A model generated the notes under the pieces. It was not told where the DNA came from and did no database searches. It worked only from the letters and a program-made list of their open reading frames with translations. Both the position numbers and the translations under genes were made by a program. DNA of 64,000 nt. It comes from Adiantum capillus-veneris (Eukaryota > Streptophyta > Polypodiopsida > Polypodiales > Pteridaceae). The DNA is taken from NCBI GenBank assembly GCA_014529385.2, contig CM043967.1:84202278-84266277 (forward strand). Direction: 5' to 3'. Shown here one piece after another: positions 11,001-21,582 of this stretch. The stretch's first letter is position 1; each line of letters begins with the position of its first letter.

Positions 11001-11951
11001 AATCCAGTCACTCAGTGCATTTCCATCAGATGTTGTAAGAAGAGCTGAATCCATTGTATTCTTCAAGAAGTAGATGTCTCCTGACACTAGACTGTCATCC
11101 TCTGCAACAGTGTTTGTCACATTTATTTCTTGAATCTTCACTGAGGACTTGTTCTTCTCACCATGGTCTTCAGCTTTCTCTTTGCCTTTTTCTGCTTTCC
11201 ATTCTCTGCAGTCTCTTTTCATGTGACCCTTCTTGCCACAATGGTAGCATTCTATGTCACTCTTGCCTTTAGCACTGCGGGACTTGCTACGAGACTGATT
11301 CCTCTTTCCACCTTTGTACTTTTCTTTGGTCCTTCCCCTGACAACTAAGGCTGTTCCTTTTCCTTTGTCCATTGTCTTTCTATTGGTTTCTTCAGTAAGC
11401 AGACTTCCTTCTACACCTGCTATGTTCAAACCATCTAGAGGTGCAGAATTACTCAAAGCTGTGCGAAAAGTGTCCCAACTTTCCGGCAATGTGATCAATA
11501 GGAACATAGCTCTAACAGGTTCATCAAACTTGACACCTTGAGCTGACAACTGACTATAGATTGTGTTGAATTCATTCAAATGATTGGACATAGGTGTCCC
11601 TTCTTTCATCTTCAAGTCAACAAGCTTCTTAAGCCAGTATACCTGTGAAGCTGCACTCTGCTTCTCATAAAGATCACTGAGCTTTAACCATGCTTGATAA
11701 GCCGACATCTCATCTGCTACATTGAAGTAAACGCTTTCTGCCAAAGTCGGCATAATGGTAGAAAGTGCCAATTCATCCATTTCGCTCCATTCATCTTCGT
11801 CCATATCTTCTGGTTTTATCCCCTTGAGCTTTATAGGTTTTATCTGCTTCTTTTGTACCAACACGTGCCAAATCTGCTTCTTCCACAATGGGAAATTGGT
11901 TCCATCCAGCTTCTTGATATTGTAAAGAGCAGTGTCCTGTGATCCAGCCAT
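8046..11951 (-). pseudogene. nested copia gag-pol polyprotein, near-intact (two stops, RT deletion)
   Basis: Starts MAGSQDTALYNIKKLDGTNF. Order: UBN2 gag (about residues 10-190), zinc knuckle CYHCGKKGHMKRDC (about 235), protease with DSGASLHVS, GAG-pre-integrase HSRLGHMSKKG, integrase with FIDDYSRKVWV, CTDNGGEYVS and NPPQNGVAERMNRT, then RT with [13 protein letters not shown] and YVDDMLIAG, and RNase H with DSDYAGD and [12 protein letters not shown]. An in-frame TGA at 9579-9581 interrupts the integrase-RT linker. A TAG immediately downstream of DKQL (about 8145-8147) interrupts RNase H, after which the frame continues to TAG at 8046-8048. At about 9280 GIDL is joined directly to VLHQMDVKT, so about 30 RT residues seen in relatives are absent. 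The element is probably inactive in RT. Confidence 0.93.
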
Positions 11952-13035
11952 AGCTACGCTTCACAATAGTTTACTTTCCTGGGAAAAATCCGGCAGAGTT
12001 TCCCTTGTAAACTGACCTCTGAACCAATATCAACCTATCAAATGAACCAAGAAAGCTTCAGATTCTGCAGAAATTTTGGCAGAGTCTCCTTTGTAAAATG
12101 GCTCTGGTGTACTAAAAACAGACCAAAAAACAGCTCAAAAAACCACTGTCTCTCTGACACTGTAAGCTACGGGTAAACCTGTCCTGCACCTGTACTGTCT
12201 CTGACTGTCCTGTCACTGTCCTGTAAGCATAGACTGTGACAATGCCTCAACGGCAGTAAAGCAAAGATGCAATCCCAACTGTCTAACTCACAGTCAATAC
12301 ATCCTAGCTGCCTATCTAAGGGTTCTCGAGGGATCGCTCCAAGACCTGTATCACCGAAAGGATCTCAACATTCGAGAATCCCCCACCGCAATAAAACCTC
12401 ACTCGACCCTCAACAAAGGCTGCAGTAAATCTGACAGTACATAGACTTCCCACAAAGTCATACATCCACAAATTTCCCACTGTATGCTGTAACCGCTGCG
12501 GCAGTTGTTTGCTGCGTGACTCACAGCCAGCAAACCCTCAACAGACATACATCATCTCTGACAATACATCCCATGTGGAAGTACCTGCAATGTCAGGATG
12601 AAATCTGGAATATCAAGCAGCAAACACAAGCTACATGATGAACTAGTGGATGTCGCCTACAGACTGTGTGTAGATGCGCCCGTGTCGTATGTGACACGCC
12701 TCCAAGAACTGTGAGCCGTCCTTCGATGTGTAGACAGCCACAAATAAACACTCTGGGAGTGTCGATATCCTCAGCACCTGCAGTCGTAGGCCGAAAATCC
12801 CAAATTTGCAGAGTCGGATCTGCACCCGCCGAGACCACGTAGTCCAAAATGGCCTGCACAGACCTTTGTCGAAGCCGAACGGTGGCCGAGATGACCTCAG
12901 AATGAAATTCTGACAACACAAAGCCATTTGGGCTTACCCACAGGATTTGAGGCCGTGTCTTCGCCTGTCGAATTTCACTCCAATCTGAGCTGGTGACTCT
13001 AGCCTCCTGCAGTGCTGCCCCGAGCCTCGATCTGA
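11952..13035 (-). other. nested copia untranslated leader
   Basis: About 1.08 kb between PBS and the gag ATG. Short minus-strand ORFs occur (for example 12643-12927) without recognisable similarity, so it is read as the element's 5' leader. Confidence 0.6.
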
Positions 13036-13047
13036 GCTCTGATACCA
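13036..13047 (-). other. primer-binding site, nested copia
   Basis: The minus strand reads tggtatcagagc, a perfect 12-base initiator-Met tRNA complement, two bases inside the 5' LTR. Confidence 0.92.
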
Positions 13048-13049
13048 GT

Positions 13050-13241
13050 TGAAGGAGTACGAGCGGAAGTGCAACGCGAGAGAGAGTGCGAGAAGAAGAG
13101 CACGACGATATGGTGAACTCGCTCTACTGTAATGTGTAGAGCATAGTGAGTTCTTATTAGGTTTTTACAAAAGAATATGTGTACATACCTGGCAGCCCGC
13201 CCACTTACCTGGGCAACCACATTGGGCTTTATACCCCAACA
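13050..13241 (-). repeat. 5' LTR of nested copia
   Basis: 192 bp. It differs from 7765-7956 at four positions, all consistent with C/T or G/A transitions, mainly at CpG or CpNpG-type sites. Confidence 0.93.
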
Positions 13242-13246
13242 ATGCG

Positions 13247-14032
13247 GCCACTTCTTATAGTTCTGCTGCGAGTGGCAAAACTTCTGTTTCTAATGCTTCT
13301 GCTGGCAGCAATTCGTCTTGAAATTCTGGTGATAAGGGCAAAAAGAAGATGCGTTGCCATTATTGTAAAGCTAATGATCACTTGATCAAGTCGTGTCCTA
13401 AGTTGAAGGCCAAAGAGGCTAAGAAGAAAGAGGGTGGTTCCACTGCAAATGCTAGTTCCACTACAAATGCATCCATTGTTGAATCTTTTGTGAAAGGAGA
13501 CTGTGTTGCTGATGTTGATGCAGAATGGGCTTTTAGCGTAGAGTGCACTTACAATCTTGTTGTCCATGATGCATGTTTGTCAGTTGCTGCACATTCACAT
13601 GTGTGGTATTTTGACAGTGGTGCTACAAAGCACATTACCTCACATCGTGAATTCTTTACCTCTCTCGAGTCTATCCCTCATGGGAATTCAGTCACTTGTG
13701 CCAACAATGCCTCTTATCTGGTTCAGGGAGTTGGAAAGATTGTGCTTACTGCTGCAAATGGCAGTTCCTTCACACTTGTTGATGCACTTTATGTACATGG
13801 GATCAAGAAGAATCTCTTATCTGTATCCGTACTTGGTAGACTTGGACTTGTAGTCAAATTTGTGGATGACAAATGTATAGTTCATGATCTCAGTTTTGGT
13901 GATGAAATTGTTGCATCTGGCCTTTTGTGTCGTGGATTGTATAAGCTCACTTTGTATGACAAGTGTGGAAAAAATTTTGCAAATGCTGTTGCAGATTCAA
14001 GGGCTATTTCAAATGCTGTTTTGGTCATCTGA
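13247..14032 (+). pseudogene. outer copia gag C-terminus and protease
   Basis: Gag resumes after the nested insertion. The zinc knuckle CHYCKANDHLIKSC lies at about 13352-13393. The protease follows with the catalytic motif in YFDSGATKHITSHREFF (about 13608-13658) and the later segment VDALYVHGIKKNLLSVS. The frame from 13349 runs open for 227 codons, one of the better preserved parts. A stop at about 14030 ends it before the integrase. Confidence 0.88.
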
Positions 14033-14035
14033 ATT

Positions 14036-14822
14036 TTGCCCGTTTTTTGTGTTTGCAGAAATCTGATATGGTTGCTTCTTTGCCGCCTCTTGAAGCACCT
14101 GTCAAACATGTTTGTGAAGGCTGTATTTTGGGTAAGATGCAGCGTTTTAAGTTTGCAAAGGATGGTTCAATTCGGCAGCTTGTGCATAGTGATGTTTGTG
14201 GACCCATGCAATTACCTTTACTTTGTGACTTTCATTGATGATTACTCCAGGCATGCATGGGTATTTCCACTTAAAGCGAAGTTCGAAGTTTTTATGTGCT
14301 TCAAACAATTTCTGGCTATGGCTGAAAATGTCTCGAAATGTACTATGGGCACCCTCCGTTCCAATCGAGGGGGGGAGTATATGTCTCATGAATTTAATGC
14401 ATTTTTGGCTAGTCGTGGGATAAAACACCAATGTACCCGTGCCATATACACCTCAGAAAAATAGGGTTGCTGAGAGGAAAAACAGGTCACTAACGGAAAT
14501 GGCACGATGTATGGTCAAAAGTTAAGATTTGCCGCATTCTCTTTGGCTTGAGGCCATCATGTGTGCCACTTATGTACTTAACACGTGTCCTACGAAAGCT
14601 TTTCAGTCTATTACTCCATATGAAGCATGGCATGATAGAAAGCCTTCTATTGAGCACATGCGTGTTTTTGGCTGTTTGGCATATGCTTTGGTGCCACAAA
14701 CACAAAGCAGAAAATTGGATGATAAGGCTATCAAATGTATTTTTGTTGGTTATAGTGCTGAAATCAAAGGTTACAGGTTATATCATCCGCAAAAAAGCGT
14801 ATTCTGGTCTCACCGGATGTAG
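14036..14822 (+). pseudogene. outer copia integrase
   Basis: The GAG-pre-integrase part has VCEGCILGKMQRFKF and HSDVCGPMQ. The catalytic core has YFVTFIDDYSRHAWVFPLKA and NRGGEYMSHEFNAFLASRGI, where relatives read DRGGEY, so a catalytic Asp appears changed to Asn. The C-terminal part 14529-14822 has MCATYVLNTCPTKAFQSITP and HMRVFGCLAYALVP. Frames shift near 14060, 14220 and 14460, and TAG at about 14461 replaces a sense codon. A better version of the same segment is at 29893-30662. Confidence 0.88.
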
Positions 14823-14902
14823 TGTTTGTGGAAGATTCTGTTCAGCCCTTGCTATCATGTACTAGAGACAATAATGTACGCTCATAGGACATTTATGACA
14901 CT

Positions 14903-16085
14903 TTGTTGCCTCTTTTCAGTGGTGGAAATATGAATGTAATTTCCAATGAGGCAAATGTACAGCCTATGGGGGTTTCTGAAAATGTTACAGATCAACCTGT
15001 TACTGATGCAGATGTACATGATGTACTTGATGAGGAAAGGGCTGAAAATGAGCAGGCTAGAGGTATGCCAAAATGGCTGGTGCACACTTTGTGTGACAGT
15101 AAATTGGATGCACCTTTGTCTAGTCGTACTCGTTCAGGCCCTCGCCATGCATCTTATGCATCAGATTGTTATGCTTTGGCTATGTCTACCTTACATGATG
15201 TTGAGGAGCCTCTATCTTCTTATGAAGCACAGAATTCAGAAAATTGGATGGCTGCCATGCAATCAGAATATGATGCACTTATAGAAAATGACACATGGAC
15301 TTTATGTGATTTGCCTCTTGGCAAAAAGGCCATTGGTACGAAGTGGGTTTACAAGTTGAAACGCAAGCCGGATGGTGAGATCGATCGCCATAAGGCTCGA
15401 CTTGTTGCAAAGGGTTATGCACAACAAAAAGGCATAGATTAAGAAGAGACTTTTGCTCCCACTTGTCATATGAATACTGTGCATTTTCTATGTTCATTGG
15501 CAGCTCATTTTGGTTGGGATGTACAGCAATCAGACTGCTTTCTTGAATGGTGACATATTTGAGGAAGGACAACAAGACAAAGTGTGCACATGTAAGAAGG
15601 CTTTGTATGGGTTGAAGCAATCTCCTCGTGCCTGGTATGAAAAAGCTAACACTCATTTGGTTAAACGAGGCTTTTGTAACAGTCCAACAGAAAGCACATT
15701 GTATGTAAAGTGTGAGGGTGATGTACTTCTCATTGTGGTTCTTTATGTCGATGATTTGCTGATCACTGGACCAAATGAGAGACATATTGCTGAATTTAAG
15801 GCTGATTTGAATGCTACTTTCAAGATGAAAGATTTGGGGCTGTTGTATCATTACTTGGGTATACAATTTAAGCAGTGTGATGGTGGTATTGCCTTGTGTC
15901 AGAAAAGTTACATAGAGACATTGCTATGTAAGTTTGGACTTGAGGATTGCAAACCTATTGCCACTCCCATGGAAACAGGTTTGAAGTTGAGTCTACATGA
16001 TGCTGGCGATCCTGCTGATGTCACTCTTTATTTATGTATGCAACACGAGGCCAGATATTCAGTTTGCAGTCTCATAGGTCATTAG
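14903..16085 (+). pseudogene. outer copia reverse transcriptase
   Basis: 14903-15442 holds the linker and RT N-terminus (ENDTWTLCDLPLGKKAIGTK, then WVYKLKRKPDGEIDRHKARLV) and ends at TAA after QQKGID. 15510-16085 holds fingers and palm: [16 protein letters not shown] and the active-site strand LYVDDLLITGPNERH, then FKMKDLGLLYHYLGIQF. A deletion or frameshift at 15440-15560 removes part of motif A (relatives read TAFLNGDIFE...). It ends in a garbled stretch at about 16030-16085. Confidence 0.9.
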
Positions 16086-16676
16086 ATTTATGCATAGCCC
16101 AGGGTCTAAGCATTGGTAGGCTGTCAAGAGGATTTTCCGCTACCTTAGTGGCACTTTGCATCTTGGCTTGTTTTATCCCAAGGGGGGATCATTTCCTCCA
16201 GACTTACATGCTTTTTTGGACTCAGATTGCGCTGGTTGTTTTGACACGCCAATGTCCACAAGTGGTTTTTGTTTCATGCTTGGCAGTTCATGTATATCAT
16301 GGTTGAGCAAGAATCAACCTACTGTGGCGACTTCGAGTTGTGAGGCTGAGACAGGCTAGTCTTCACAGCTACGGTTGAGTGTGTATGGCTCAGATGCCTT
16401 ATGGCTGATTTGGATGTTGGACAGGATACTGCCAACACTATCTACACTGACAGTCAGAGCGCATTGGTAGTTGCAAGAAACCTAGTTTTTCATACTCGCA
16501 CAAAGCACATTGAGGTGCATTACCATTATGTCAAGGAGAGCCTCTCAACAGGAGAGATCAGCTTGGTTTATGTGCCAACACAGAACAACCTTGCTGATCT
16601 TTTCACAAAGGCATTGTCTCGTGAGAAGCTTGAAGCTTTCCGCAAAGCTTTGGGCTTACTCCCCTTTCTGGACTGA
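16034..16676 (+). pseudogene. outer copia RNase H
   Basis: Frames 16034-16306 and 16156-16359 cover the RNase H start (FLDSDCAGCFDTPMSTSGF, SWLSKNQPTVATSSCEAET). 16401-16676 covers the end (TIYTDSQSALVVARNLVFH, TKHIEVHYHYVKESLS, ADLFTKALSREKL). The catalytic D and E-type positions are recognisable, but the frames are broken near 16300-16400. It terminates at TGA at about 16674, 60-80 bp before the polypurine tract. Confidence 0.88.
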
Positions 16677-16737
16677 TCTTGTCCTCAGGGCATGGCACTT
16701 CCGTTTACTCATGTGCCAGCTCTCGTTCACCGCATCA

Positions 16738-16751
16738 CTCCAGGGGGGATT
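16738..16751 (+). other. polypurine tract region, outer copia
   Basis: The actccaggggggat stretch directly precedes the 3' LTR; the G run is the expected plus-strand primer. Confidence 0.7.
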
Positions 16752-16975
16752 TTTTACCATATACATGTGGTAGTGATGTGTGTGAACACGGTAGGACCGT
16801 CGGGGCATTTTTTCCCTCTTTAGGTTTTTCCCCCTGAGCATTGTATATACGCCCATCACTCTAGGGCTATCTATCTTTCCATTGCATACTAAGTAACACA
16901 CTCTCTATTGTGTGCCTTGAGCTTCCTTCGTCTTCTCCAAGCTGTGTGTGTTTCTCTGCAACCCTAATTCCAACA
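16752..16975 (+). repeat. 3' LTR of outer copia
   Basis: 224 bp ending ...attccaaca before the GATAA duplication. Its first base pair is tt where the 5' LTR has tg, a decayed terminus. It aligns to 6219-6445 with scattered substitutions and a small indel, so this insertion is older than the nested one. Confidence 0.92.
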
Positions 16976-16980
16976 GATAA

Positions 16981-18544
16981 AACACATGTAGAAGGGGGAT
17001 ATAATCCACATGCAACTACAAAATTTGTGCCTTTTAGATGAGGGTAAAGTGATAAATTACTTAGAAGGGCTACATATGCAACGAATGCATGTGGAGACAA
17101 ATTGTACAATTGTAAGGTGGGGTGCAAGGCCGTGAGGGTAGGTTAATCACTAAGGTCTTCTAGCAAAGGATAGTAAAGTTGCCTAGAGGTTAGCAAAGCT
17201 AAAAAGGACCTTGTATGTTCAAAATTTTGTTATGGTAGTGGATAGTCGAGTAGAGAGACATGGTTAATTATAAAAGCCAAGCGTGTGAGTACTTCACATA
17301 CGCATAAACGGAGAGAAGGGATCCCACAAAGGAAAAAGAGATATTTTACTAAAACATGGCATCATGGCATTTGCCAACGCGTTTCAACTTATTGAGTCTC
17401 ATCAGGGCATTCCATGAATACAAAAAATGCTCTCTTTAGGCTTTTGGTTTTATAAGCACTTTTGGAGGGAAAAAATCTAAGAATTTTGAAGGGAAATGTG
17501 GGTAGCTGGGCATTCATTGGGCTTGAGTACAGCTTCAAGAGTTTAAATGGTGATGGATGTAGACCAAGAAATAGATTGGCTTTGTTGGGCATTCATTGGG
17601 CTTGTGTACAACTTTAAGAGTTTAAAATGGTGATGGGTGTATACCAAAAAAGATTGGCTTTCTCTAGTTGAGCATTAAATGGGCTTGTGTACAACTTCAT
17701 GGTGATGGATGAATACCAAGAAATAGACTGGCTTTGTTGGAAGTCAGTGTAATTCCTTGGGAGTGGAAATTTTTAAGGTGTTAACTTTTGGTGATCTTTA
17801 GAGATATTGCATAAAGTGGTACCAATGGCTAGGGGGTTTCATGAAGCACTAGAATCCTTGATAACAGTCAAAAAAATAGATTTCTCCAAGAGATTTTGTC
17901 ATAAACCCTCCTTTGTTATACAAGATTGAAGTCTTGAGTTATGCAACGATGAATTTGATGTACATGGCTAGCTTAGGTTAAGGTTTGGGCCCAGAGTGTG
18001 GTGGAAGGTTAGGTTGAGGTTTGGGCCAAGAGTCTGGTGGAGGCAAACAAAAGAAGCTTGGGGTTATGGGGGCAAGGTTAATTTTGCTTAGGATTAGAGT
18101 TTTTAGGAGGGCAAGTCTATCTTAGTACCAATCACCAACCTGGCAAGGCAAAAAGCGATGACAAACTATAAAATTGGTGCGATTTACCATAGGCTAAACT
18201 GATAAATGAACTTGGAAGGGTTGCATCTCCATCGGATGCATGTGGCTTGGAAGGGTTGTATCTCCGTCGGATGTATGTGGGGTGCAAGTCTGTGTCAGTA
18301 GGTTGTTAACTGTGTCCTGCGAGTGGATAGTTAAGTAAACAGAGGTTGGTTATGATAATAACACTGTATCCAACTAGGTACAAATAAAAAGCAGGTAGAG
18401 GCATTTTTAAGATAGGTTAAGGTATGCAAGGTTTTAAGACAACCAAAAAGGGGCAAGGTTTAATATGGTTTTAGCATTAGAGTTTTATGAGGTCATGTTC
18501 AACTTAGTTCTAGGTCACCAACTAGGCCAGGCAAAGACAGGGGA
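16981..18544. repeat. block B continuation and block B copy 2
   Basis: 16981-17271 continues the array that the copia interrupted (for example 'ggtggggtgcaag' at 17116 matching 5807). 17272-18544 is a near-identical repeat of 4745-6078 with small indels. One deletion removes a spacer around 18245-18280. No coding capacity is recognised. Confidence 0.78.
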
Positions 18545-18616
18545 AAAGCCGGACAGCCGGACACTAGCCGGCGGACACGGGAAAAGCACGGTGAGGCACA
18601 CCGCCTTTACCTAACA
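18545..18616 (-). repeat. truncated 3' LTR of copia remnant
   Basis: The ~70 bp here match the right end of the LTR at 21375-21441 (cagccggacactagccgg ... acctaaca). They are followed by tctcccacta, a purine tract on the element strand. The rest of this LTR is missing. Confidence 0.85.
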
Positions 18617-18701
18617 TTCTCCCACTAAAGGCTGTGTTCCGATAAGTGGCGAGAAGACTATCCTATAACTAGTATATACAAGAGGTGAGAGAAGACGACT
18701 C

Positions 18702-19202
18702 TCAACCTATGCCCACTTGCTCACTCCAAACATGCTCTAGTGTAGATGCAACATGCATACCACTAGGGCTAGATCTATGATGACACTCATGATGCAGGTA
18801 TCGAGTGACGACCTGCATGTCTCCACAATGCACAATGCCAGTGTCAGTCATCGCACGACTGACAACTCCCACTGCAAATGCACCAACCGCATAAGGAAGA
18901 TCAGGTCTCGAAACCAAAAGGTCAGACATGAGAGACCTGAAATCCGACAAAACATGCACTATATGTGCCAACCTATCCCTGTTGGCAACCTCAGTGCCAT
19001 ATGCTTCCTCATCAGGAACCACCTGACTATGCATCACCATGTCAGCATCATCTGGCAAAGACATATCTACTGAGAATGATTGCAAAATCAAAAAATCAGC
19101 ACCACTGCAATCACACACAGCTGTCTGAAGGACACTGTCGCCCTCAAACGTATCAGACACATCATAGAACAATGCATCGGTCTCTGGCTCAATTGATGTC
19201 AC
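18702..19202 (-). pseudogene. copia RT/RNase H junction fragment
   Basis: A 166-codon minus-strand stretch contains [20 protein letters not shown] and RAMTDTGIVHCGDMQVVTRY, corresponding to the conserved 'RPD...AVG.VSR.M..P...HW.AVKR.LRYL' segment just before RNase H in copia polyproteins. The sequence before and after does not match the expected domains well, so it is a rearranged relic. Confidence 0.7.
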
Positions 19203-19426
19203 CTCAATTGATGACTAACAAAGCTGTGCATCCCCAGAGATACCACTGTCTACGTGAACATCACCATAAGACAAATGTACAACGTGCTCTCCATGCAGCA
19301 CATCCGCAAAAGAGACACGCCTCGTCTCTCGCTCCAAACATGGCTACAGATACACAGAGACTACACCGCCTCGTGTGTCAGAAATATGCAAAGGGTATAG
19401 CAGACCACTCCTAGCACCTCTGGCTA

Positions 19427-20116
19427 TCACCAGTGATCCCCTATGCATCTGAAATGACTGCTCTCCAAGCAGTACACAATGTCCACGACTCTGCAAAACT
19501 GACGCACTGAAATGAGACTCTGATTGAGTCCTGGCACATAACGTACATCTCGTAGCGTAAGCAATGCACCGCTAGGTAAAGACATGCATACATCTCCAGC
19601 ACCCTTTATGTCGTATGCTGAACCATCAGCAAACTGCACACAACCAAGTCTCCCACTAGAGAAAGAGCAAAACAAATCACGACGTGGTGGCACGTGAAAA
19701 ACTGCATGCTCGTCTAGTAGAAAACGCGTAGACAATGTGCTATCCCAAGACACAAAGTAGTCTGAAGGCAAGCTAGACTCAAAAGTGACATGCCCGTCAC
19801 ATGCATACTCTTTAGCATCTGTCCTCATAGTAGCACCATGCATCTACCTCTTCCGCTGCCTCATACGCCTGAAGCAACGGCGCCTAATATGCCCCTTATG
19901 GCCGTAGTGCCAACATGTCGGTCGCGATCGTGAACGAGAACCACCTCTAACCTGAAGCGTCTCCATGCCAAAACTATGGCAAATAATGCTCGAGATCACA
20001 AGACTCTCCCACCCGAGACAAAGAAGGATACACAACTCCTCACTCTTGCGACAGTGGATACAAAAACACAAAGCTGTGTCCAAACCGACAAAACCTGTCA
20101 AAGTGATAGTAAACAC
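19427..20116 (-). pseudogene. copia gag zinc knuckle and protease fragment
   Basis: 19844-20116 ends in CWHYGHKGHIRRRCFRRMRQ, a zinc knuckle in which the second Cys is replaced by Tyr. 19427-19843 follows with the protease-type segment GAGDVCMSLPSGALLTLRDV and RYVPGLNQSLISVRQF. The catalytic triad is not clearly preserved (SWDST at the expected place). Confidence 0.7.
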
Positions 20117-21120
20117 TTGATCACAAACTATGGCGAGAATCTTGGAAAAATCCGACAGGGTTTCCCTTGAAAACTGAGCAAAAACTCAAGTACAATCTCT
20201 ACCATAAACCATAACACTACTCAATGCCAATGAGTAGAAATGAAAAAATGGCTCCACATTTTCACATACAATGTCAATCCGCACTCAACGTACATCAACG
20301 GAGTGACCGCGCATAAGCAAGCGCCAAAAAAGTTGCAACCTGGAAACTTGATCAATGCGAAAACAATGCTCTTAAGAGAGCTCACCGGCACTTGAAAGTG
20401 CTCGCCAAAATGCATGTATAATGGGCATCAACCATATGCAAACCATGTGCAAAGACCGTGAATCCAAGCACAAAATCACTGCCAAAGTATACTGTGAAAA
20501 CCAGTGACAGAAGCTCCACCTGTGTGCTCCAAAAATCGTGTCTCTCAAGAGACCGCTTTGGTGATGTGTAAACGCTTCCATACTTCATTGCCCAAATCTA
20601 CCAAAAACCCTCAAACCACAAGCTCTGCACAAGCTGAAATTGCATCTTCAACTCAGAATTTATGCACCTAACTTCGAGCACGTGTCGTGCTTCCAAAAGT
20701 GCATCAAACTCGCACACTATGTGAAAACAAAAAACCTTCAATTTCTGTATACGTTTGAGCTGAATATCAGCAAAACGGTGAGGAATTTGCAAAACATTTC
20801 TTCTGCAAAGTTGTAGACCACGTCGAAACGGATGGGCAATTGCGGATAGAATTCTCAGATCTACATTCTACAAGGAGAAAAACGAATCTGAAAACAATGT
20901 TGCTGCACACACAGTATTTAGGGCAGCACCTTCACTTACACACAATCTTCCACACTCCTTTCTGAGCTTCCACAAGAGCATACATCACTCTTAACAGAGC
21001 TCACAAGCTCCCATTGCATTCTCACAAAGCTTCCAAGCTTTCTTAATCTCTCCACCGCCGAGACAAAGCGAGCTATCGTCTCGAAGCTCTCGAAGCCGCC
21101 GTGCTCTCCGCGATCACCAT
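20117..21120 (-). other. copia remnant leader
   Basis: About 1 kb between zinc-knuckle relic and PBS. Minus-strand ORFs shorter than 75 codons are unrecognisable. It is read as untranslated leader plus a decayed gag N-terminus. Confidence 0.5.
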
Positions 21121-21121
21121 G

Positions 21122-21133
21122 GCTCTGATACCA
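21122..21133 (-). other. primer-binding site, copia remnant
   Basis: The minus strand reads tggtatcagagc, complementary to initiator-Met tRNA, adjacent to the LTR start at 21136. Confidence 0.88.
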
Positions 21134-21135
21134 AT

Positions 21136-21180
21136 TGTGAGTGCGCGGATGCGGTGCGCGTGCGCAGAGAGTGCAAATGG

Positions 21181-21268
<88 letters not shown>

Positions 21269-21441
21269 CACAAGATGTGGGTGGAGCTCCCAAATCTCAC
21301 TGTATGAGCACCATGTGAGAATGTGAGTGAGAGCTCCTTATTCTCTGTATGTATAAAGAATAAGGAAATAAATGTGGGCAGCCGGACACTAGCCGGTGGA
21401 CACGGGAAAAGCACGGTGAGACACATCGCCTTTACCTAACA
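21136..21441 (-). repeat. 5' LTR of copia remnant with internal (GA)n
   Basis: The 306-bp LTR runs from tgtgagtgcg to acctaaca. It contains a (GA)~37 microsatellite at 21190-21264, about a quarter of its length. Confidence 0.85.
21190..21264. repeat. (GA)n microsatellite inside copia LTR
   Basis: Uninterrupted GA dinucleotide run of about 75 bp. Confidence 0.98.
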
Positions 21442-21582
21442 TTGGAGAGAGGCGGAAAAGGTATTATAACATGGGTTAAGGCAGATGCATGAGTATACTG
21501 AAGCATCCTCGGTTGAGCAAACTCAAATGAAGCATCCCCGTCGATCTTGGCTTAGCAAAATCAGAGTGTTTAGGTAGAGGTG

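Larger units (their letters stand above)
7561..13241 (-). mobile_element. Ty1/copia LTR retrotransposon nested in the outer copia; young, with three LTRs
   Basis: The minus-strand element is flanked by the 5-bp target duplication ATGCG (7556-7560 and 13242-13246) within the gag of the outer copia. It has one LTR on its 5' side (13050-13241) but two in tandem on its 3' side (7765-7956 and 7561-7752), separated by 12 bp. The three LTRs are 192 bp each and differ by only 3-4 single-base transitions, so insertion is recent. Gag-pol is almost one frame, with two in-frame stops and an apparent in-frame deletion in RT. Confidence 0.95.
6219..16975 (+). mobile_element. Ty1/copia LTR retrotransposon (outer element, complete span, decayed)
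   Basis: Both LTRs (6219-6445 and 16752-16975), PBS, gag, protease, integrase, RT, RNase H and polypurine tract are present in copia order (PR-IN-RT-RH). The 5-bp target duplication GATAA is at 6214-6218 and 16976-16980. Coding regions are full of stops and frameshifts. A second copia element (7561-13241, opposite strand) is inserted in gag. Removing it gives an element of about 5.08 kb. A truncated relative is at 27911-30864. Confidence 0.95.
18545..21441 (-). mobile_element. Ty1/copia remnant with one full LTR
   Basis: On the minus strand: a full LTR (21136-21441), PBS, ~1 kb leader, gag/zinc-knuckle and protease scraps, RT/RNase H scraps, PPT, and the last ~70 bp of the other LTR (18545-18616). 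Large internal deletions remove the integrase and most of RT. It lies between block B copy 2 and the second gypsy LTR copy. Confidence 0.82.

Noticed and set aside
12593-12927. ORFs with WD-like words in the nested copia leader
   Set aside because: Short, unsupported, no recognisable repeat fold; lies in the untranslated leader.
21141-21326. Arg-Glu repeat proteins and Ser-Leu repeat proteins from ORFs across GA/CT tracts (also 24004-24366, 38989-39330)
   Set aside because: These are translations of dinucleotide microsatellites, not genes.
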